Source: an uncultured Collinsella sp. (GTDB taxonomy: Bacteria > Actinomycetota > Coriobacteriia > Coriobacteriales > Coriobacteriaceae). Taken from it: a stretch of DNA of 9,004 bases. The stretch lies in contig CAUDNY010000017.1 of the NCBI GenBank assembly GCA_958450865.1, forward strand, positions 1 to 9,004, given 5' to 3'. The notes under the pieces were generated by a model. That model searched no databases, was not told the DNA's origin, and saw nothing but the letters and a program-made list of their open reading frames with translations. The position numbers were made by a program, and so were the translations under genes. Shown piece after piece: positions 6,267 through 9,004 of the stretch (positions are counted from its first letter, which is position 1; each line of letters begins with the position of its first letter).

Positions 6267-6300
6267 AAAAAGCCGGGCTCCCCTATTGGGGAAGCCCGGC
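6267..6300 (-). terminator. Strong rho-independent terminator of the solute-binding lipoprotein gene
   Basis: On the minus strand an 8-bp stem (6293-6300 with 6272-6279) continues into four more G-C pairs (6288-6291 with 6280-6283) past a one-base bulge at 6292. The loop has four bases and five T residues follow (complement of 6267-6271). There is no T-run on the plus strand. It lies 67 bases beyond the lipoprotein stop codon. Confidence 0.9.
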
Positions 6301-6323
6301 AGTGCGTGTTGAAACCGTGAAGA

Positions 6324-6352
6324 GGCATCTCTCCTAGCGCATAGGAGACGCC
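6324..6352 (-). repeat. Hairpin between the lipoprotein stop codon and its terminator
   Basis: TCTCCTA at 6330-6336 pairs with TAGGAGA at 6342-6348 around a five-base loop, with further GGC/GCC pairing at the base across a small internal loop. There is no T-run. With the terminator that follows, it makes a two-hairpin 3' end, like the arrangement after hpf. Confidence 0.45.
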
Positions 6353-6366
6353 ACCCCTAGCAATAA

Positions 6367-7392
6367 CTAGCTATTAAGCTTGTTAATGTCGTCGTCGGTG
6401 ATGGTGTCTTCCTGGCTGGACGATTTGTCTTCGGAGGGTGCGGTCTCATTGTTGGAATCGGAGGACTCGCTGCCGGAGGATGCGGTCTCGCTGGACTCAG
6501 AGTCGCCCGGCTGCACGTTAGCGCCCGAAACCGTCTTAGTGGTGAGGTCGTAGGGCATCGTGCCGTACCAGACGCAGTGGACCGCCTCGAGCGTGCCGTC
6601 GGCCGTAATACCGTCGAGGGCATCGCTCACGGCACGACACAGTTCGTCATTGGACGAAAGGCCTGCAACACCAAGCGTCGAGGGCGCCTCGAGCGCACCG
6701 ACATAGGAGATCTCGCTCATCAGGCGCGCAAGGTAACCGCCGGCCGTGGAGTCGCAGATCACATAGTCGACCTCGCCGGACTCGAGCGCCTCAAAGCACT
6801 CGTTGATGTTGGAGTAGGTCTTTTGGTTGGCGGTGATGCTCTGTTTAGCAAGCGCCTCCTGCGAGGCCGAGGATATCTGGACACCTAGAGTAGACGTGTT
6901 AAGAGTATCGGTGGAAACGCTTAGCGACCCACCATCGCTGGTTTTACCGAACACGGAAGCGGCATCGTACAGGCAGGTGCCGAGCGAGCTAACGTCCCCG
7001 TCCGTGGAGTTGATCTCGCCGATAAAGATATCAGCCTTATTGTCGCCGAGCGCGGAACCAGCCGAGGACGCATCGACAAAGGCGACCTTAAGGCCCATGC
7101 GGCTTGCGAGGGCGCGGGCAGCGTCGACTGCATACCCCGTGAGCTCGCCATCAGCGCCCTGCATGGCCTGCGGCGCATCGGAGGTATCGAGGGCAACCGT
7201 CAGGGTACCGGGAGTGACCAGGGCATCATCCGACACCGTGGGCGTGACGGTCTCGTACTCGATCTGGTCGATCGTGGGAGTCGTGAACGTAGACAGCGGG
7301 TTGAACGCGCATCCGCTCAGGCCCAAAACGGCGATGACCGCTGCGGTCCCAGCACCTAACCGAGCCGCGTGCATCAAGCTGCCCCTCACCAT
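6367..7392 (-). CDS. Solute-binding lipoprotein (bacterial extracellular solute-binding family 3), orphan
   Basis: The predicted 341-residue protein starts with a lipoprotein signal: Arg near the start, a hydrophobic core at 13-25 and the lipobox LSGC, with Cys28 as the lipidated residue. Residues about 62-285 resemble the periplasmic-binding type II fold of family 3 (amino-acid/polar-solute) receptors: GTLTVALDTSDAP at 62-74, GYAVDAARALASRMGLKVAF at 86-105, DIFIGEI at 121-127, and GEVDYVICDSTAGGYL at 206-221. Residues 289-341 form a Ser/Glu/Asp-rich, probably disordered tail. No permease or ATPase gene is adjacent, so the transporter is elsewhere or the protein acts as a sensor. The frame is open to 7773, but ATG 7392 has AAGGCAGGG 8 bases upstream and gives a normal signal peptide; ATG 7374 (AGGGG, 7 bases) is the alternative. 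A good promoter lies about 325 bases upstream. Confidence 0.85.
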   Translation of the reverse strand: MVRGSLMHAARLGAGTAAVIAVLGLSGCAFNPLSTFTTPTIDQIEYETVTPTVSDDALVTPGTLTVALDTSDAPQAMQGADGELTGYAVDAARALASRMGLKVAFVDASSAGSALGDNKADIFIGEINSTDGDVSSLGTCLYDAASVFGKTSDGGSLSVSTDTLNTSTLGVQISSASQEALAKQSITANQKTYSNINECFEALESGEVDYVICDSTAGGYLARLMSEISYVGALEAPSTLGVAGLSSNDELCRAVSDALDGITADGTLEAVHCVWYGTMPYDLTTKTVSGANVQPGDSESSETASSGSESSDSNNETAPSEDKSSSQEDTITDDDINKLNS

Positions 7393-7717
7393 GTCCACTA
7401 CCCTGCCTTCTGTGTCGTATACGATCCGTGCGTTGCACGGAATATCAGATTGTTCCCACCAGCTGACCTGGTATTTGACCCCACACTTGCGCACCGGGGT
7501 GTTTGCTCGGGAGGCCGCAGCCACCTTCACGACTGGCCCGCTCGCCCGCGAGGCGGTATTGCCCCAAAGAAAGTAGAACGGACGGTGCGGCTTACATCTA
7601 GGACGCGCCATGATCGCGCCGCGCGCACGCGGTCGCTTACGTGGATCCCTTTGACCGCGTCTGTCTTGGACTAGGACGGGCATTTCGTCCGTCCGCAACC
7701 ACAGCCTGGTAGGAACG
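7393..7717 (-). promoter_or_regulatory. Long, structured 5' leader of the lipoprotein mRNA (candidate regulatory RNA)
   Basis: If transcription starts from the TATAAT at 7724-7729, about 325 bases precede ATG 7392. The leader can form several stems. 7627-7634 pairs with 7653-7660 (8 bp). 7583-7589 pairs at long range with 7490-7496 (7 bp, enclosing 86 bases). ACCAG/CTGGT encloses GTCAG near 7458-7472. A 7-bp stem pairs 7425-7431 with 7435-7441 (loop of 3). A perfect 10-bp palindrome TCGTATACGA at 7415-7424 lies just before the ribosome binding site. I could not match it to a known riboswitch class by eye. The lipoprotein frame also happens to be open throughout, so an N-terminally extended protein is formally possible, but no upstream start has a good ribosome binding site. 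Confidence 0.45.
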
Positions 7718-7723
7718 TAGCGC

Positions 7724-7752
7724 ATTATAGCTAAGTTCAAGCTATAGTTTAA
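7724..7752 (-). promoter_or_regulatory. Promoter with perfect TATAAT -10 box for the lipoprotein gene
   Basis: The minus strand carries TATAAT at 7729-7724, a perfect sigma-70 -10 hexamer. With a 17-base spacer the -35 position reads TTAAAC at 7752-7747, which matches TTGACA only partly. The local sequence is AT-rich compared with its surroundings. A weak -35 beside a perfect -10 is common where an activator or repressor takes part. Confidence 0.6.
7726..7746. promoter_or_regulatory. 21-bp dyad overlapping the -10 box, candidate operator
   Basis: TATAGCT and AGCTATA form perfect 7-bp half-sites separated by seven bases. One half-site contains the first four bases of the TATAAT box; the other fills the upstream part of the -35/-10 spacer. 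That position is typical for a repressor operator. No regulator gene is present in the window. Confidence 0.5.
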
Positions 7753-7824
7753 GGTTAGGGGCGTCATTCGCATCGCGAGTACAGATTTCGCAGGTCGGAG
7801 TGGGCTATTCGTGCCCCTGTGAAG

Positions 7825-7854
7825 CCCGGAGCTCCCCCTATGGGGAGCTCCGGG
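7825..7854. repeat. 13-bp perfect GC-rich hairpin
   Basis: CCCGGAGCTCCCC at 7825-7837 pairs perfectly with 7842-7854 around a CTAT loop. It resembles the core of the lipoprotein terminator (G/C stem, four-base AT-containing loop) but no T-run follows on either strand. It may end or stabilise transcripts from the endonuclease-like gene. Confidence 0.6.
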
Positions 7855-7872
7855 GCACCCTTCCTAGGGTGC
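7855..7872. repeat. 7-bp hairpin directly abutting the 13-bp hairpin
   Basis: GCACCCT at 7855-7861 pairs with AGGGTGC at 7866-7872 around TCCT. It starts on the base after the 13-bp hairpin ends, so the two could stack. A third sequence, GTGCCCC at 7811-7817, is complementary to 7852-7858 and would compete with both. Confidence 0.5.
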
Positions 7873-7874
7873 TG

Positions 7875-8091
7875 TGGCCAAAAAATGGCAAATATGAGTA
7901 CTGTCACCAATTTAGTAACAGGCAATTTTGGCCTCTCGGACAGATTATGCGCTCAGTGTCGCCAACCTGATGCTTAGTTATTCTACATTTGTTTATTATC
8001 TTCTTACTTTATGACGCCTCCGAGTCCTAAATTCCTTGATTTTGCTGTTACTGATTTAGTGACAGTACTCATATTTGCCATATTTTGGCCA
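7875..8091. repeat. AT-rich element bounded by 47-bp inverted repeats (MITE-like or regulatory)
   Basis: 7875-7921 and the reverse complement of 8045-8091 match at 43 of 47 positions, with an uninterrupted identical stretch of 23 bases (7885-7907). They enclose 123 bases of unusually AT-rich sequence for this window. The outer ends are TGGCCA on both sides. Each arm holds a smaller dyad, CTGT-Y-AC, seven bases, GT-R-ACAG. No transposase and no convincing target-site duplication are visible, so a non-autonomous mobile element, a paired regulator-binding site and a structured RNA all remain possible. The right arm lies 34 bases past the stop codon of the endonuclease-like gene. Confidence 0.8.
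7922..8044. other. Gene-free AT-rich spacer inside the inverted repeats
   Basis: No ORF of useful length on either strand. 7926-7933 (TTTTGGCC) pairs with GGCCAAAA at 7876-7883 in the left arm, giving an alternative local hairpin. CTCGGA at 7935-7940 and TCCGAG at 8019-8024 are complementary and nested inside the big inverted repeat. Otherwise I see no recognisable site. Confidence 0.45.
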
Positions 8092-8125
8092 GGGCATATG
8101 ATTAACCCCCTATTTTCGACGTGAA

Positions 8126-9004
8126 TTAGACCGGCTTAAGCCCAAAACACGCCCGCAGCGTGTTAAGCAACGCCTCTTGCTTCTTCCTGCGGGCATCGAC
8201 ACGATTCCGGTACCGCTTTCGCATACGCTGGTGGATGCGCCATGCGAGCGCTTCCATCGCTTCCATGTCGCAGAGCATTTCGTTGTTGACCGTCGCGACC
8301 TCGATTCCCACAGTAATCAAGCCCGTGTTGCGTTTTTCATCATGGATACGTCCCCTCCGGGAGGAATGGCCCAGCTCACCGTTGTATTCCAGGTCAAACC
8401 GGGCTGCCTCTTGATACGCATCGCAAACTGCATGAGGCATCCCCGAGATTGCCTGCGCACGGTCATCGAACTCGATCTTGTAGTCGGTCTTAAAAGGTCC
8501 GCAGGCAAACCCGCCATAGGAAAACGGAAGCGAAAACAGAGCGAGCATGATGCACTCCATGGGTGAGCGCAGGTTTTCCGAAAGATAGGGACACAGACGC
8601 TGCAGTTGTTTGGCCGTGTTCCCCTTGTATACCGCGAGATAATCTGCCAGACGATCGGGCATCAGCACCGGCTCGACTTCAAAGTAGCCCACGTCTGCTG
8701 GCTGGTCCTTGTCCTTTGCAAGTTTATTCGTAACAGGCGAGGTGTAGGGAGGCAGATACTTCCCGCGGTCGCTCAGTGAAATCTTAGAGCACAGCTCCTG
8801 GGCCAGGGCAAACGCCTGGATGCAGCCGACCTCGCGCGCAACGGCAACACAAAGGGCCTCGGGAGATAGGCTGTACACCCCCGGTTCCACCTCTAGAATC
8901 GAGCCGGCGGGCAACCCGGAACACACGGACCAGCCTACGCCAGGCATGCGGCGGCGCTGCGCCGCAGATCCCACCAGCAAGCACAGATCTTCTTGCACCT
9001 CGCC
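8126..9004 (-). CDS. DUF559/Vsr-type endonuclease-like protein, N-terminus beyond window
   Basis: The frame is open to the right edge; a GTG at 8998 has no visible ribosome binding site, so the true start is probably outside. In the 292 visible residues, PGVYSLSPEALCVAVAREVG at 41-60 resembles the middle part of actinobacterial DUF559 proteins, where an SPxxT/A segment starts a helix. SENLRSPMECIMLALFSLP at 142-160 supplies the helical Glu (150). ARFDLEYNGELGH at 201-213 supplies the Asp204/Glu206 core of a Vsr/PD-(D/E)xK-like nuclease, and HDEKRN at 221-226 is the usual following charged helix. A very basic C-terminus (259-275) could bind nucleic acid. The order of elements fits that family well, but this is by-eye recognition and activity is inferred. 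Such genes are often accessory; the 47-bp inverted repeats follow its stop codon. Confidence 0.65.
   Translation of the reverse strand, partial: GEVQEDLCLLVGSAAQRRRMPGVGWSVCSGLPAGSILEVEPGVYSLSPEALCVAVAREVGCIQAFALAQELCSKISLSDRGKYLPPYTSPVTNKLAKDKDQPADVGYFEVEPVLMPDRLADYLAVYKGNTAKQLQRLCPYLSENLRSPMECIMLALFSLPFSYGGFACGPFKTDYKIEFDDRAQAISGMPHAVCDAYQEAARFDLEYNGELGHSSRRGRIHDEKRNTGLITVGIEVATVNNEMLCDMEAMEALAWRIHQRMRKRYRNRVDARRKKQEALLNTLRACFGLKPV

Larger units (their letters stand above)
6050..6366 (-). other. 317-base gene-free region between the lipoprotein gene and hpf
   Basis: From right to left it holds a 7-bp hairpin (6324-6352), the lipoprotein terminator (6267-6300), an 8-bp hairpin (6171-6194), a candidate alternative-sigma promoter (6092-6115) and the hpf ribosome binding site near 6057. 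I found no credible ORF on either strand and no tRNA-like cloverleaf. A good sigma-70 promoter for hpf was not found. Confidence 0.6.

Noticed and set aside
5522..6337. A 271-codon plus-strand frame across hpf and its upstream region
   Set aside because: Antisense to hpf, with no family motif and no ribosome binding site.
7440..7485. SRP-RNA-like ACCAGGTCAG segment
   Set aside because: The match stops after ten bases; the conserved GGAAGGAAGCAGCC-type region of 4.5S RNA is absent.
7540..7570. T-box-like segment (GGGGCAATACCGC) in the lipoprotein leader
   Set aside because: It lacks the conserved TGG before the ACCGC part, and no specifier stem or downstream T-run terminator was seen.
7393..7773. 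N-terminal extension of the lipoprotein (open frame to 7773)
   Set aside because: The upstream ATGs have no good ribosome binding site, a normal lipoprotein signal begins at 7392, the extension would bury that signal, and the start at 7773 lies upstream of the TATAAT box. The open frame is probably chance plus GC content.
7875..8091. Insertion sequence or transposon in the inverted-repeat region
   Set aside because: The 123-base interior has no transposase frame and no clear target duplication; it can only be called MITE-like pending copy-number data.
8177..8566. Plus-strand 129-codon frame antisense to the endonuclease-like gene
   Set aside because: It overlaps a longer coherent minus-strand frame with nuclease-like motifs and has no support of its own.

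Overview
The window looks like a piece of chromosome from a high-GC, gut-associated Coriobacteriia actinobacterium. A Collinsella-type genome is my best guess. The basis is the GC-rich coding regions, the mixture of families (DegV, long-form HPF, HEAT-repeat protein, SurA-like type II membrane protein, NAD-type isocitrate dehydrogenase) and the general look of the genes. This is inference; no rRNA or other marker gene is present. Every convincing gene lies on the minus strand, so the region reads from right to left.

Layout in transcription order. (1) 9004-8126: a protein with its N-terminus outside the window, resembling DUF559/Vsr-type endonuclease-like proteins. (2) 8125-7393: a 733-base gene-free stretch. 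It holds an AT-rich element bounded by 47-bp inverted repeats, two adjacent GC-rich hairpins with a competing pairing, a perfect TATAAT box embedded in a 21-bp dyad, and a structured leader of roughly 325 nt. (3) 7392-6367: an orphan family-3 solute-binding lipoprotein with a Ser/acidic tail, followed by a strong intrinsic terminator. (4) 6366-6050: a 317-base gap with hairpins, that terminator and a possible stress-type promoter. (5) 6049-5465: long-form ribosome hibernation factor hpf, followed by a hairpin and a classic terminator. (6) 5385-4432: a DegV fatty-acid-binding protein whose ribosome binding site almost touches that terminator. (7) 4333-1014: a compact four-gene operon encoding a beta-hydroxyacid dehydrogenase with a Cys/His-rich repeated tail, a small membrane protein, a HEAT-repeat protein and an NAD-type isocitrate dehydrogenase. 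Gaps are 5, 15 and 5 bases, and at two of the three junctions the Shine-Dalgarno sequence lies in the last codons of the upstream gene. (8) 887-1: a membrane-anchored SurA/foldase-like protein cut off by the window edge.

Most genes are housekeeping. hpf stores ribosomes when growth stops, DegV presents fatty acids for phospholipid synthesis, the dehydrogenases act on hydroxyacids and isocitrate, and the SurA-like and solute-binding proteins act outside the membrane. The unusual parts are the tandem 12-residue Cys/His repeats on the dehydrogenase, the inverted-repeat element beside the endonuclease-like gene, and the operator-plus-leader arrangement upstream of the lipoprotein. I found no tRNA, rRNA, CRISPR array, transposase or prophage gene.
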